This document shows positions 7,905-16,210 of a DNA stretch of 64,000 bases, one piece after another. The stretch spans positions 2,963,001 through 3,027,000 of the forward strand of contig NZ_OOHJ01000018.1 in assembly GCF_900323885.1 (NCBI RefSeq), read 5' to 3'. Origin of the DNA: [Actinomadura] parvosata subsp. kistnae (GTDB lineage Bacteria; Actinomycetota; Actinomycetes; Streptosporangiales; Streptosporangiaceae). Both the position numbers and the translations under genes were made by a program. A model generated the notes under the pieces. It worked only from the letters and a program-made list of their open reading frames with translations. It searched no databases and was not told the origin of the DNA. Numbering within the stretch: position 1 is the stretch's first letter; each line of letters starts with the position of its first letter.

Positions 7905-9004
7905 GAGTTGTTTGGGGTTCGGATCTTGGCTAGGTCGACGCTGGGCTGGCTGTGGCTGGTAGAACTCCGATGTGGCGCGCTTTGATGTGACCGATGCCGA
8001 GTGGGCGTTGATCGAGCCGCATCTGCCGGTGGCGGCTACCGGGCCGCTGCCACGGCGGATGCGTGAGCAGTTCAATGGGATCTTGTGGCGGTTCCGGACG
8101 GGGTCGGGCTGGCGTGACGTGCCGGAACGCTATGGGCCTTGGTCCACGGTGTACTCCCGGTTCAACAACTGGGCCAATGCCGGGGTGTTCCAGGGGTTGA
8201 TGGAGGCGTTGATTGCCGAGGCCGCAGCGCGCGGGCAGGTGGGACTGGAGCTGGTCAGCGTGGATTCCACGATCGTGCGGGCGCATCAGGAGTCGGCCGG
8301 GCTGGCGGTGGCCGGGGAGACCTTGGATGCGCTGGAGCAGGCGCTGACCGAGGAAAAGGGGGCTCCGTTGGCGGAGCAGCCGCCGGTGCTGCGGGTGATG
8401 CGCCCCAGGCCGCACCCGAGGCCGGCACGTCACCGCCGCACGAGCGCGCCACTGTCCGGCGACGCCGTAAGGCGCGGGCGGAGGCGGCCGCGCTCGGCCG
8501 ATCCCGGGGCGGGCTGAGCAGCAAGATTCATGCCGCGGTCGATGCCGCCGGGCTACCGCTGGTGTTCGTGCTCACGCCCGGCCAAGCTGCCGACTGCCCG
8601 CGGTTCACCGCCGTGCTGGACAAGATCCGGGTGGCCGGGCCGGTGGGCAGGCCCCGGACCCGCCCGGCTGCGGTGGCCGCGGACAAGGCCTATTCCTCCA
8701 AGGCCAACCGCGCCTATCTGCGTCGCCGCCGGATCCGCGCGGTCATCCCGGAGAAGAGCGACCAGCAGGCCAACCGGAAGAAGAAGGGGTCGGCCGGTGG
8801 GCGGCCCATCACCTTCGATCCGCAGCGTTACCGGCAACGCAACACCGTCGAACGCTGCTTTCAAAAGATCAAGACCTGGCGTGGCCTGGCCACCCGCTAC
8901 GACAAAGCCCCGGAAAGCTACGAGGCGGGGCTCTACCTCCGGGGCTCGACCTTGTGGTTAAGACTCCTTACCTCGACCACATGATCCGAACTCCAAACAG
9001 CTCC
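7904..9004 (+). mobile_element. IS5-family insertion sequence, 1101 bp
   Basis: Complete element. The left end (7904-7925) and the reverse complement of the right end (8983-9004) match at 20 of 22 positions, beginning GGAG and containing GTTCGGATC. It is flanked by a TA duplication (7902-7903 and 9005-9006). It encodes one DDE transposase made by -1 frameshifting. The size, two-frame transposase and short TA-type duplication fit the IS427-like part of family IS5; the group assignment is from memory. Intact ends and no internal stops beyond the frameshift suggest a recent, possibly active copy. Confidence 0.88.
7972..8984 (+). CDS. IS5-family DDE transposase, produced by -1 ribosomal frameshift
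   Basis: Frame A (7972-8517) starts ATGGCGCGC... no: its start codon is GTG, reading MARFDVTDAEWALIEPHLP, and it carries the HTH-like N-terminus and the first catalytic Asp in VSVDSTIVRAH. Frame B, one base back, carries the second Asp (VAADKAYSS) and the Glu (RNTVERCFQKIK), and ends at 8984. The heptamer A-AAG-GGG at 8355-8361 is phased as a canonical X-XXY-YYZ slippery site in frame A. Slipping there joins the frames into a 337-residue enzyme, the usual length for the family. The frame A product alone would lack two catalytic residues. Confidence 0.88.
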
Positions 9005-9014
9005 TAGCTTCTTT

Positions 9015-9046
9015 AGACGCTTGGGGCTTTAGCGTCTTCAGACGCT
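9015..9046. terminator. Bidirectional terminator-like hairpins between corA/IS and GDPD genes
   Basis: The heptamer AGACGCT occurs at 9015-9021 and again at 9040-9046, and its complement AGCGTCT lies between them at 9031-9037. Either a 7-bp stem with a 9-nt loop or a 6-bp stem with a TTCA tetraloop can form. The site lies between convergent genes, directly after the IS, so it was the original corA terminator before the insertion (inference). U-tracts are weak. Confidence 0.5.
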
Positions 9047-9047
9047 T

Positions 9048-9959
9048 CTAGACACCGACGGGCTTGAGGGGGCCGACCGGCTCGGGCAGCGCGAGGCCCC
9101 GCTCCCGCCACAGCTCCCGCATGCGGTCGGGGTAGTCGGTGACGATCCCGGCCACCCCCAGGTCCAGCATCCGGGCGCCGAGCGCCGGGTCGTTGACCGT
9201 CCACACGGCCACGTCGAGCCCGGCGGCCGACGCCTGCGCCATCAGCGTCTCGTCCACCATGACGTGCTCGGGCGAGAGCGTGGTGGCCCCGGCGTCGCGC
9301 GCCGCGGCCGGCACGTCGCCGCCCCTGACGGTGCCCTCGTTCCAGTGCAGGGTGTCGAGCTCGATCAGCGCGAAGCGCCGCGTGCCCGGGGCGATCTTCG
9401 CGGCGTGCGCGATGATCCGCCAGTCGAAGCTGAGGATGGCGGCGTTGCCGAGCCGGCCGTGCCGGTCGAGCTCCTCCACCACCATTTCGGTGAACATCTC
9501 GGGGTCGGCCGTCAGCTTGGGCCGCGTCGGGTCCGACTTCAGCTCGACGTGCATCCGCACGCCCTCGGCCTCGTAGGCGCCGGCCAGGCCGAGCACCGCG
9601 CCGAGCGTCGGCATGCGCGTCTCGGGCATGGGCACCTGCGTCAGCGCGAACGGGTCGTCGGGGTGCCGGGGCAGCCGCACGCCCACGTCGAGCGTGCGGA
9701 GCTGGGCCAGGGTGAGCGCGTTGATCGGCTTGCCGACGTACGGGTAGAGGGGGTCGCCGGCGTACACCGGACGCCTGTCGGCGCTGGTGACGGCGGAGAC
9801 GGTCAGGTCGTGCGTGAGCACGAGGCGGCGGTCGGCGGTGAGCGCGACGTCGAACTCGAGCGCATGCACGCCCAGCTCCATCGTGCGGCTCAACCCGGGC
9901 AGAGTGTTCTCCGGCCAGAGGCCGCGAGCCCCCCGGTGGCCATGTATCTCAACGCGCAC
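9048..9959 (-). CDS. Glycerophosphodiester phosphodiesterase
   Basis: 303 residues. The GDPD fold (TIM barrel) hydrolyses glycerophosphodiesters to glycerol-3-phosphate and an alcohol. The catalytic start HGHRGARGLWPENT is at about residues 6-19, the metal ligands ALEFDV at about 33-38, and the second catalytic His lies in LVLTHD at about 46-51. There is no signal peptide, so it is probably cytoplasmic. It is a single gene transcribed toward the IS element, with the terminator-like hairpins just beyond its stop. The ATG at 9959 is at the expected distance from the HGHRG motif. Confidence 0.9.
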   Translation of the reverse strand: MRVEIHGHRGARGLWPENTLPGLSRTMELGVHALEFDVALTADRRLVLTHDLTVSAVTSADRRPVYAGDPLYPYVGKPINALTLAQLRTLDVGVRLPRHPDDPFALTQVPMPETRMPTLGAVLGLAGAYEAEGVRMHVELKSDPTRPKLTADPEMFTEMVVEELDRHGRLGNAAILSFDWRIIAHAAKIAPGTRRFALIELDTLHWNEGTVRGGDVPAAARDAGATTLSPEHVMVDETLMAQASAAGLDVAVWTVNDPALGARMLDLGVAGIVTDYPDRMRELWRERGLALPEPVGPLKPVGV

Positions 9960-10068
9960 AACGGGGACCCTACCTGGCTAGGGCAATGTCACGGCGGTGC
10001 CACGCCGTGTCCTTTTTATCCTGCTACGCCCGGTCGTGGTGTTCCGAGCAGACAATAGGCTGTTTCCC

Positions 10069-10734
10069 ATGACGGAGGTCCTCAAAGGTGCCCATTTCCC
10101 GACAGTTCGGGCATGGGTGGAGGGGTGGGTCATTTCCCGCAACGCCCCCAGGCCCGTACCGGAGCCCTGGGGCCTCCGCGTGGACGTCGGCCTGCCCGGC
10201 CACGTGGCCCGGCACATCGTGGCCGCGCCGACGCCGCAGACCCTGCGCCGCCTCACCGCCACGCTCCACACCCCGGGCACCTGGCTCAAGCTCTGCGCCC
10301 CCGCCGAGTCCGTCGCCCCGCTGCTCACGCCGGGCTGGGCCGTCCAGGACCCCGAGTTCATGATGACGGCCCCGCTCACCCGCGACCCCGCCCCCATCCC
10401 CGACGGCTACCACCTGGCCGTCACCACCAGGGCGGGCGTCACGGCGGTCCGGCTGCTGACCGGCGCGGGCGAGGTCGCGGCGCGCGGCCAGTTCGCGCTC
10501 GCCCGCTCCACCGCCGTCGTGGACCAGGTGGAGACCGCCGCCGACCACCGCAGGCGCGGGCTCGGCACGGTCGTCATGCGCACGATCGCCGCCACGGCCG
10601 CGTCGCGGGGCGCCCGCACCGGCGTCCTGGTGGCCACCGCCCAGGGCCAGGCGCTCTACGCCACCCTGGGCTGGACCCTGCACACCCCCGTGACGGCGGC
10701 CGTGCTCACGGACAGGGACCCCGGCGGACGGTAG
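10069..10734 (+). CDS. GNAT-family N-acetyltransferase
   Basis: 221 residues from ATG 10069 (MTEVLKGAHFPTVRAW). The C-terminal half shows GNAT motif A, VDQVETAADHRRRGLGTVVM, with the acetyl-CoA loop R-R-R-G-L-G, followed by LVATAQGQALYATLGW, the typical motif B region. The N-terminal half is unusual and may hold a second degenerate GNAT domain. The acceptor is unknown. The frame is open 24 codons upstream, but that part reads non-globular. It converges on purA with one base between the two stop codons. Confidence 0.82.
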   Translation: MTEVLKGAHFPTVRAWVEGWVISRNAPRPVPEPWGLRVDVGLPGHVARHIVAAPTPQTLRRLTATLHTPGTWLKLCAPAESVAPLLTPGWAVQDPEFMMTAPLTRDPAPIPDGYHLAVTTRAGVTAVRLLTGAGEVAARGQFALARSTAVVDQVETAADHRRRGLGTVVMRTIAATAASRGARTGVLVATAQGQALYATLGWTLHTPVTAAVLTDRDPGGR

Positions 10735-10735
10735 G

Positions 10736-12019
10736 TCAGACCAGCGAGCGCACCACGATCGTCTGGTCGCGGCCCGGGCCGACGCCGATCGCGGAGATCG
10801 GCGCGCCGCTCATCTCCTCCAGCGTCCGCACGTACGCCTGCGCGTTCGGCGGCAGGTCCTCGAACGACTTGGCGCTGGAGATGTCCTCCTGCCAGCCCGG
10901 GAACTCCTCGTACACCGGCTTGGCGTGGTGGAAGTCCGTCTGCGTCATCGGGATCTCGTCGTGCCGCACGCCGTCCACCTCGTACGCCACGCACACCGGG
11001 ATCCGCTCCAGCCCCGACAGCACGTCGAGCTTGGTCAGGAAGTAGTCGGTGACGCCGTTGATCCGGGTCGCGTACCGGGCGATCACCGCGTCGAACCAGC
11101 CGCAGCGCCGGTTGCGGCCCGTGGTGACGCCGTACTCGCCGCCGGTCGTGCGCAGCCAGTCGCCCATCTCGTCGGTCAGCTCCGTCGGGAACGGCCCCGA
11201 GCCGACGCGGGTCGTGTACGCCTTCAGGATGCCGATGATCTTCGTGAGCCGGTTCGGCGGGATGCCCGCGCCCGCGCACGCCCCGCCGGAGGTCGGCGAC
11301 GACGACGTCACGAACGGGTACGTGCCGTGGTCGATGTCGAGCAGCGTGCCCTGCCCGCCCTCCAGCAGCACGAACTTGCCCTCGTCCAGCGCCTTCGACA
11401 GCACCAGCGAGGTGTCGGCGATGTGCGGCTTCAGCCGCTCCGCGTAGGCGAGGTACTCCTCCAGCACCGCCGCCGGGTCGATGCCGCGCCGGTTGTAGAC
11501 CTTGGTCAGCAGCTGGTTCTTCTCGGTCAGCGCGACCTCGATCTTCTTGGCCAGGATCCCCGGGTCGAGCAGGTCCTGGACGCGCACGCCCATCCGGTAG
11601 ATCTTGTCGCCGTACGCCGGGCCGATGCCGCGACCGGTCGTGCCGATCTTGGCCTTGCCCAGGTAGCGTTCGGTGACCTTGTCGATGGCCTTGTGGTGCG
11701 GCATGATCAGGTGCGCGTTCGCGCTGATCAGCAGCCGCTCGGCGGAGATGCCGCGCTCGGCGAGCCCGTCGATCTCGCTGAGCAGCACGCCCGGGTCGAT
11801 CACCACGCCGTTGCCGATGACCGGCACCACCTCCGGCGACAGGATCCCCGTGGGGAGCAGGTGCAGCGCGTACTTCTGGTCACCGATGACCACGGTGTGA
11901 CCCGCGTTGTTGCCCCCCTGATAGCGGACGACGTAGTCGACGTCGCCACCGAGCAGATCGGTGGCCTTGCCCTTGCCCTCATCGCCCCACTGGGCACCAA
12001 CGAGAACGGCAGCCGGCAT
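10736..12019 (-). CDS. purA: Adenylosuccinate synthetase
   Basis: 427 residues, full length. It converts IMP, aspartate and GTP to adenylosuccinate, the first step from IMP to AMP. The P-loop and catalytic Asp are in GAQWGDEGKGKATDLL (about residues 8-23), His in NNAGHTVV (about 38-45), and GTTGRGIGPAY at about 127-137. A GGGAGA sits ten bases upstream of the ATG. A terminator-like hairpin lies in the leader (12036-12078), too close to the start for a promoter to fit between, so transcription must pass through it. Confidence 0.96.
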   Translation of the reverse strand: MPAAVLVGAQWGDEGKGKATDLLGGDVDYVVRYQGGNNAGHTVVIGDQKYALHLLPTGILSPEVVPVIGNGVVIDPGVLLSEIDGLAERGISAERLLISANAHLIMPHHKAIDKVTERYLGKAKIGTTGRGIGPAYGDKIYRMGVRVQDLLDPGILAKKIEVALTEKNQLLTKVYNRRGIDPAAVLEEYLAYAERLKPHIADTSLVLSKALDEGKFVLLEGGQGTLLDIDHGTYPFVTSSSPTSGGACAGAGIPPNRLTKIIGILKAYTTRVGSGPFPTELTDEMGDWLRTTGGEYGVTTGRNRRCGWFDAVIARYATRINGVTDYFLTKLDVLSGLERIPVCVAYEVDGVRHDEIPMTQTDFHHAKPVYEEFPGWQEDISSAKSFEDLPPNAQAYVRTLEEMSGAPISAIGVGPGRDQTIVVRSLV

Positions 12020-12035
12020 GGTTCAGTCTCCCGAG

Positions 12036-12090
12036 CACAAAACGAAACCCCTGGCGCAAGCGCGACAGGGGCTCTTGCGTAGAGAGACTA
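12036..12090 (-). terminator. Terminator/antiterminator-like hairpin in the purA leader
   Basis: On the minus strand, CCCCTG (12070-12065) pairs with CAGGGG (12052-12047) around a GC-rich loop, followed by a T-rich run (TTTCGTTTT, 12046-12038). An alternative stem pairs CGCAAG (12078-12073) with CTTGCG (12059-12054), which would trap the 5' arm of the terminator in a loop. It can serve as the terminator of the DUF3151 gene, but only about 17 bases separate it from the purA start, so purA mRNA must either read through it or be attenuated by it. Confidence 0.55.
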
Positions 12091-12117
12091 CCCGAACGTG
12101 CCTATTCGTCCCAAGGG

Positions 12118-12528
12118 CTAGCCCTTGGTCAGCGCGTCGTAGCCGCTCTCGGTGCTGTCCTTGAGGAACTGCAGGCACCGCTCCGCCTCGTCCTTCTCGC
12201 CGATCGCCTGCGCCGCCCGCGACAGGGCGTACAGGCAGCGCAGGAAGCCCCGGTTCGGCTCATGCTCCCACGGTATGGGGCCGTGCCCCTTCCAGCCGTT
12301 GCGGCGCAGCGCGTCGAGCCCGCGGTGGTAGCCGGTGCGGGCGAAGGCATAGGAGGTCACGGCATGGCCCTGGGCGAAGTACTCCTCCGCGAGAGCGGCC
12401 CAGGCCGCCGGGTAGGCGGGGAAACGGGCGGCCACGTCGGAGGCCTTGACACCCGACTCCAGCGCCTCCCTGGCCTCGGGCAGGTCCGGCAGGTGAGTCG
12501 GGGGCGGCCCGGCGAGAAGGTTATCCAT
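12118..12528 (-). CDS. DUF3151-family protein
   Basis: 136 residues from ATG 12528 (MDNLLAGPPPTHLPDLPEA); an ATG four codons earlier (12540) is an alternative. It is an all-helical, Ala-rich protein with WKGHGPIPWEHEPNRGFLRCLYALSR, which I recognise as the conserved core of DUF3151. The family is conserved beside fba and purA across actinobacteria, as here, and its function is not known. The region AAWAALAEEYFAQGHAVTSYAFARTGYHRG looks TPR-like. Its stop codon lies inside an 18-bp palindrome (CCAAGGGC-TA-GCCCTTGG). Confidence 0.85.
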   Translation of the reverse strand: MDNLLAGPPPTHLPDLPEAREALESGVKASDVAARFPAYPAAWAALAEEYFAQGHAVTSYAFARTGYHRGLDALRRNGWKGHGPIPWEHEPNRGFLRCLYALSRAAQAIGEKDEAERCLQFLKDSTESGYDALTKG

Positions 12529-12562
12529 AGGACAAGTCATACCCGCCGGGCCGCTGAACTGG

Positions 12563-13585
12563 CTAGGAGATCTTCGTCCCAGCGCTCTTCAGGCTCTGGC
12601 ACGCCTCCACCACGCGGGCCGCCATGCCGGCCTCGGCCGCCTTGCCGTACGAGCGGGGGTCGTAGGTCTTCTTGTTGCCGACGTCGCCGTCGACCTTGAG
12701 CACGCCGTCGTAGTTCCGGAACATGTGGTCGGCGATCGGGCGGGTGAAGGCGTACTGCGTGTCGGTGTCGACGTTCATCTTCACCACGCCGTACGAGATG
12801 GCCTCCTGGATCTCCTCCAGCAGCGAGCCGGAACCGCCGTGGAAGACCAGGTCGAAGGGCTTGTCCTTGCCGTACTTGGCGCCCACGGCCTCCTGGATCT
12901 CCTTCAGCACGCCCGGGCGCAGCTTGACGTGACCGGGCTTGTAGACGCCGTGCACGTTGCCGAACGTGGCGGCCAGCATGTAGCGGCCCTTGTCGCCGAC
13001 GCCCACGGCCTCGGCCGTGGCCAGCGCGTCCTCGGCCGTCGTGTAGAGCTTCTCGTTGATCTCGCCGACGACGCCGTCCTCCTCGCCGCCGACGACGCCG
13101 ATCTCCATCTCCATGATGATCCGCGCCCTCGCGCACTTCTCCAGGAGCTCCTTGGCGATCTCCAGGTTCTCGTCCAGCGGAACGGCGGAGCCGTCCCACA
13201 TGTGCGACTGGAAGAGCGGGTCGAGGCCCTTCGAGACCCGCTCCAGGGAGATGTCGATCAGCGGCCGCATGAAGCCGTCGAGCTTGTCCTTCGGACAGTG
13301 GTCGGTGTGCAGCGCCACCGTGACGGGATACTTGGCGGCCACCACCCTCGCGTACTCCGCCAGCGCCGTGGCGCCCGTGACCATGTCCTTGACCGTCGCT
13401 CCGGAGAGGAACTCCGCGCCACCCGTCGAGACCTGCACGATGCCGTCGCTCTCCGCCTCCGCGAAGCCGCGCAGGGCGGCGTTCAGCGTCTGCGAGGACG
13501 TCACGTTGATCGCCGGATAGGCGAATCCGCCGGCCTTGGCCCGGTCGAGCATCTCAGCGTAGATCTCTGGAGTCGCAATAGGCAT
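12563..13585 (-). CDS. fbaA: Class II fructose-bisphosphate aldolase
   Basis: 340 residues. This zinc-dependent aldolase interconverts fructose-1,6-bisphosphate with DHAP and glyceraldehyde-3-phosphate in glycolysis and gluconeogenesis. The first zinc ligand and catalytic Asp are in ALHTDHCPKDK (about residues 92-102). Further metal/phosphate residues are in MEMEIGVVGGEEDG, VHGVYKPGH, LVFHGGSGS and KMNVDTDTQYAF. AGGGAGA nine bases upstream supports the ATG. It leads a minus-strand set fba-DUF3151-purA, a common actinobacterial order, and is divergent from dedA. Confidence 0.96.
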   Translation of the reverse strand: MPIATPEIYAEMLDRAKAGGFAYPAINVTSSQTLNAALRGFAEAESDGIVQVSTGGAEFLSGATVKDMVTGATALAEYARVVAAKYPVTVALHTDHCPKDKLDGFMRPLIDISLERVSKGLDPLFQSHMWDGSAVPLDENLEIAKELLEKCARARIIMEMEIGVVGGEEDGVVGEINEKLYTTAEDALATAEAVGVGDKGRYMLAATFGNVHGVYKPGHVKLRPGVLKEIQEAVGAKYGKDKPFDLVFHGGSGSLLEEIQEAISYGVVKMNVDTDTQYAFTRPIADHMFRNYDGVLKVDGDVGNKKTYDPRSYGKAAEAGMAARVVEACQSLKSAGTKIS

Positions 13586-13714
13586 GATTCATCTCCCTGA
13601 GAAGTTGCGGCTGCGCGCCAGGGCCCAGTATCCCGGCTCCCTACCCGATGGGGTAGAGACAACGCGCGCTTGTTGGTCATCTCCCCCACCCCCGCTACAG
13701 GTAGGCTCCTCGTC

Positions 13715-14428
13715 GTGGACTGGCTTTGGAATCTCCTGGACCCGACGTGGTGGCTCACGATTTTGGGAGCGTTCGCCACCTTCGGCGTTCTCGCGATCAT
13801 CTTCGCCGAGACGGGTCTGCTGCTCGGGTTCTTCCTGCCCGGTGACTCACTGCTGGTCGCCGCGGGGATTTTCAGCTCGGCGTCGGTCGCCTCGGGAATG
13901 GGCATCGCGCCGCTCTCCTTCCCCGTCCTGCTGATCGGCACGCCCCTGTGCGCGATCGCCGGTGCGCAGCTCGGGCATTTCCTCGGAGCGCGATTCGGCC
14001 GCAAACTCTTCGACAAACCGGATTCGCGGTTGTTCAAGCGTGAGCACGTGGTGCGGGCCGAAGAGTTCTTCGAGAAGTTCGGTCCCGCCAAGGCGGTGAT
14101 TCTGGCCAGGTTCGTGCCGATCGTCCGCACGTTCATGAATCCCGTCGCGGGCGTCCTGGAGATGACCCCCAAGCGTTTCCTCATGTGGAACGTCGTCGGC
14201 GGCGTCGTCTGGGTCGAGGGGCTGCTCCTGCTCGGCCACTTCCTCGGCGGCCAGGTCGACCCCAAGCAGATCGACCGCTACATCCTGCCGGGCGTCTTCT
14301 TGATCGTGCTCATCTCCCTGATCCCGATCATCGTCGAGGCCGTCAAGCACCGCCGCGCCGCCAAGCGGCTGCCGGTCCCCAACGGCAAGCACCACCGCGT
14401 CCCGTCCAGCTTCGACGGCCAGGCCTGA
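13715..14428 (+). CDS. DedA-family membrane protein
   Basis: About 237 residues from the GTG at 13715 (VDWLWNLLDPTWWLTI); the frame is open from a TTG at 13670. Typical DedA features are visible: FAETGLLLGFFLPGDSLLVAAG (acidic residue and GD in the first re-entrant segment), then GAQLGHFLGARFGRKLF and RFVPIVRTFMNPVAGVLEM with the conserved R-x3-R motif, and two late membrane helices. DedA proteins are linked to undecaprenyl-phosphate or lipid flipping and membrane homeostasis. The C-terminus is basic and cytoplasmic. Confidence 0.88.
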   Translation: MDWLWNLLDPTWWLTILGAFATFGVLAIIFAETGLLLGFFLPGDSLLVAAGIFSSASVASGMGIAPLSFPVLLIGTPLCAIAGAQLGHFLGARFGRKLFDKPDSRLFKREHVVRAEEFFEKFGPAKAVILARFVPIVRTFMNPVAGVLEMTPKRFLMWNVVGGVVWVEGLLLLGHFLGGQVDPKQIDRYILPGVFLIVLISLIPIIVEAVKHRRAAKRLPVPNGKHHRVPSSFDGQA

Positions 14429-14482
14429 CACCTCGTCGCCGACATCTCAACGGGCCGATCACCGCAAGGTACGCTGCCCCTT

Positions 14483-14914
14483 GTGGGACGCCACAGCTCA
14501 GAACCGATGGGCATCGCCCGATTAGCGCTCGCCGTCCTGGCGGTGGGAGCCGTGGTGACGCTCCTGGTCATCGGCGGTCGCGCACTCCTCGATCTTCTCG
14601 ACGCGCCGCCGCCCGACCGCGAGCCTGCCGCCCCCGCCACGGACGCCTCCACCGCTCCGGCCGCCTCCGCGCAGGTGCCCACCGTGCGCATCGAGTGCGT
14701 TGCCGAGACCTGCCCCCTGGTCACGGTACGCGTGCCGGGAGGCGACGTCCTGCAGCACAGGGAGATGAGCAGGGGCGAGGAGGTCCGCTACTTCGAGCCC
14801 GAGCTGGACGTCGTGCTCAGCGACGCGAGCACGGTGCGCGTCGAGGAGAACGGCACCCCGCGCGCCCAGGGCCGCGCAGGGGCCCGCGAGGCGTTCACCG
14901 TCAGGGGCGGCTGA
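14483..14914 (+). CDS. Single-pass membrane protein with RodZ C-terminal-like domain
   Basis: 143 residues from GTG 14483; ATG 14507 is an alternative start. One membrane helix (about residues 12-32) follows a short basic N-terminus. Next is a Pro/Ala linker, and then a beta-rich exodomain (CPLVTVRVPGGDVLQ... EEVRYFEPELDVVLSDASTVRVEENG) whose strand pattern resembles the DUF4115 domain at the end of RodZ. It lacks the RodZ HTH. No Shine-Dalgarno is seen, so it may be leaderless. The function is not known; the RodZ resemblance is from pattern only. Confidence 0.55.
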   Translation: MGRHSSEPMGIARLALAVLAVGAVVTLLVIGGRALLDLLDAPPPDREPAAPATDASTAPAASAQVPTVRIECVAETCPLVTVRVPGGDVLQHREMSRGEEVRYFEPELDVVLSDASTVRVEENGTPRAQGRAGAREAFTVRGG

Positions 14915-14921
14915 CCCCCGA

Positions 14922-15455
14922 TCAGAGGCCCAGGTCCTCCAGCGTGTACGCGGTGCGGTACTCCAGCCCCGCCCCCTCGACCCGCTCCCTGGCACCCCGG
15001 TCCACGACCGTCGCGACGGCCACGACCTCGGCCCCCGCCTCCCGCAGCGCCTCCACGGCGGTCAGGGGAGAGCCGCCGGTGGTGGAGGTGTCCTCCACGG
15101 CGAGCACCCGCCGGCCCTTCACCTCGGGCCCTTCGATGCGGCGCTGCATCCCGTGCGCCTTGGCGGCCTTGCGCACCACGAACGCGTCCAGCGTGCGCCC
15201 CCGCGCCGCCGCCGCGTGCAGCATGGCGACCGCGACCGGGTCGGCGCCCATCGTGAGCCCGCCCACCGCGTCGTAGTCGAGGTCGGCGGTCAGGTCGAGC
15301 ATCACGCTGCCGACGAGGGGGGCGGCCACGCCGTCGAGGGTGATGCGGCGCAGGTCGAGGTAGAAGTCGGCCTCCTTGCCGGAGGAGAGCGTGACCTTGC
15401 CGTGGACGATGGCCTTGCTCTTGATCTCGGCCAGCAGGTTGTCGCGATCAGTCAT
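14922..15455 (-). CDS. pyrE: Orotate phosphoribosyltransferase
   Basis: 177 residues. It converts orotate and PRPP to OMP in pyrimidine synthesis. The PRPP loop VLAVEDTSTTGGSP is at about residues 116-129, and the orotate/PRPP lysine region VVRKAAKAHG is at about 93-102. N-terminal FYLDLRR matches the family. It is short but complete, as in other actinobacterial PyrE. It converges on the small membrane-protein gene, with 7 bp between stops. Confidence 0.93.
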   Translation of the reverse strand: MTDRDNLLAEIKSKAIVHGKVTLSSGKEADFYLDLRRITLDGVAAPLVGSVMLDLTADLDYDAVGGLTMGADPVAVAMLHAAAARGRTLDAFVVRKAAKAHGMQRRIEGPEVKGRRVLAVEDTSTTGGSPLTAVEALREAGAEVVAVATVVDRGARERVEGAGLEYRTAYTLEDLGL

Positions 15456-15521
15456 GGCTCCAAGCTTAGGACCGCCGCCCGCCGCGGCTTCTGGCCCGTC
15501 AGGAGTGGACCCGCGGATCCG

Positions 15522-15671
15522 TCACGAGCCCAGGCTCCTGATGAGGGCCAGGGCCTGCCCGTACGCCTTCGGCAGCGGCCGGACCCGCACCCGGGGCCGC
15601 CGTCCGTACAGGATCTCGGCAGAACCGAGCCGGGCGAGCTTGTCCCGCAGGACCTCGTCCATACGCGTCAC
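15522..15671 (-). CDS. Small basic protein coupled to the GGDEF-like gene
   Basis: 46 residues from ATG 15662, or 49 from GTG 15671, whose GTGA overlaps the stop of the upstream gene and suggests coupled translation. The protein (DEVLRDKLARLGSAEILYGR, then RVRVRPLPKAYGQALALIRSLG) is basic and amphipathic. I do not recognise a family. Overlap with its neighbour argues that it is real. Confidence 0.5.
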   Translation of the reverse strand: MTRMDEVLRDKLARLGSAEILYGRRPRVRVRPLPKAYGQALALIRSLGS

Positions 15672-16210
15672 GGCCCCACCCGGACGGGCCCGAGCAGCGC
15701 CAGCGTCTCGTCCCCGGGGAACGCGCGGCGTAGCGCGGTGGCGAGGTTGAGCGCGGCGGCGAGGCGTTCGGCCAGCTCCAGGGGCGGCGCCGACGGCTCG
15801 GCGGCCACCAGGCAGGTGCCCTTGGCCGTGCCGCGGTAGAGCTGCGCCAGCCTCGTGCGCAGGTACGCCGGGGTCGCCAGCCCCGTCAGCGGGTCCTCGC
15901 AGTGCAGCTCCCCGAGCGGCGCGAACCCGTGCTCGGCCCACCCGGCCGCGAACGAGCGCAGCGCGGTGAACGGCGGCTCGCCCGTGCCCGTGACGGCGAA
16001 GAGGGCGGCGAGGTCGTTCATGCCCTCGGCGACGCCGATCCCGGCGGCGGCCCGCGCCGAGCCCAGCTCCCAGCACGCCTGCGCCAGGCCGCAGCCCGCG
16101 CACACCGCCTTGATCACGCCCTCCACCTCGGGCGTCCACCAGTCCTCGGCCAGCGACCAGCCGGCCGCCATGCTCCTGCGACGCCAGCGCGACAGCACGT
16201 CCGCCTCCAT
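15668..16210 (-). CDS. Degenerate GGDEF-like protein
   Basis: 180 residues from ATG 16210, preceded by GGAGGGG. The N-terminal part (EDWWTPEVEGVIKAVCAGCGLAQACWELG) is a helical domain with Cys residues. After it, EDPLTGLATPAYLRTRLAQL is almost identical in pattern to the opening of GGDEF domains, and near the C-terminus FPGDETLALLGP stands where the GGDEF hairpin would be. Spacing is shorter than a real diguanylate cyclase (about 90 rather than 160 residues) and the catalytic loop is lost, so cyclase activity is unlikely. It may bind a nucleotide or a partner. Confidence 0.55.
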   Translation of the reverse strand: MEADVLSRWRRRSMAAGWSLAEDWWTPEVEGVIKAVCAGCGLAQACWELGSARAAAGIGVAEGMNDLAALFAVTGTGEPPFTALRSFAAGWAEHGFAPLGELHCEDPLTGLATPAYLRTRLAQLYRGTAKGTCLVAAEPSAPPLELAERLAAALNLATALRRAFPGDETLALLGPVRVGP

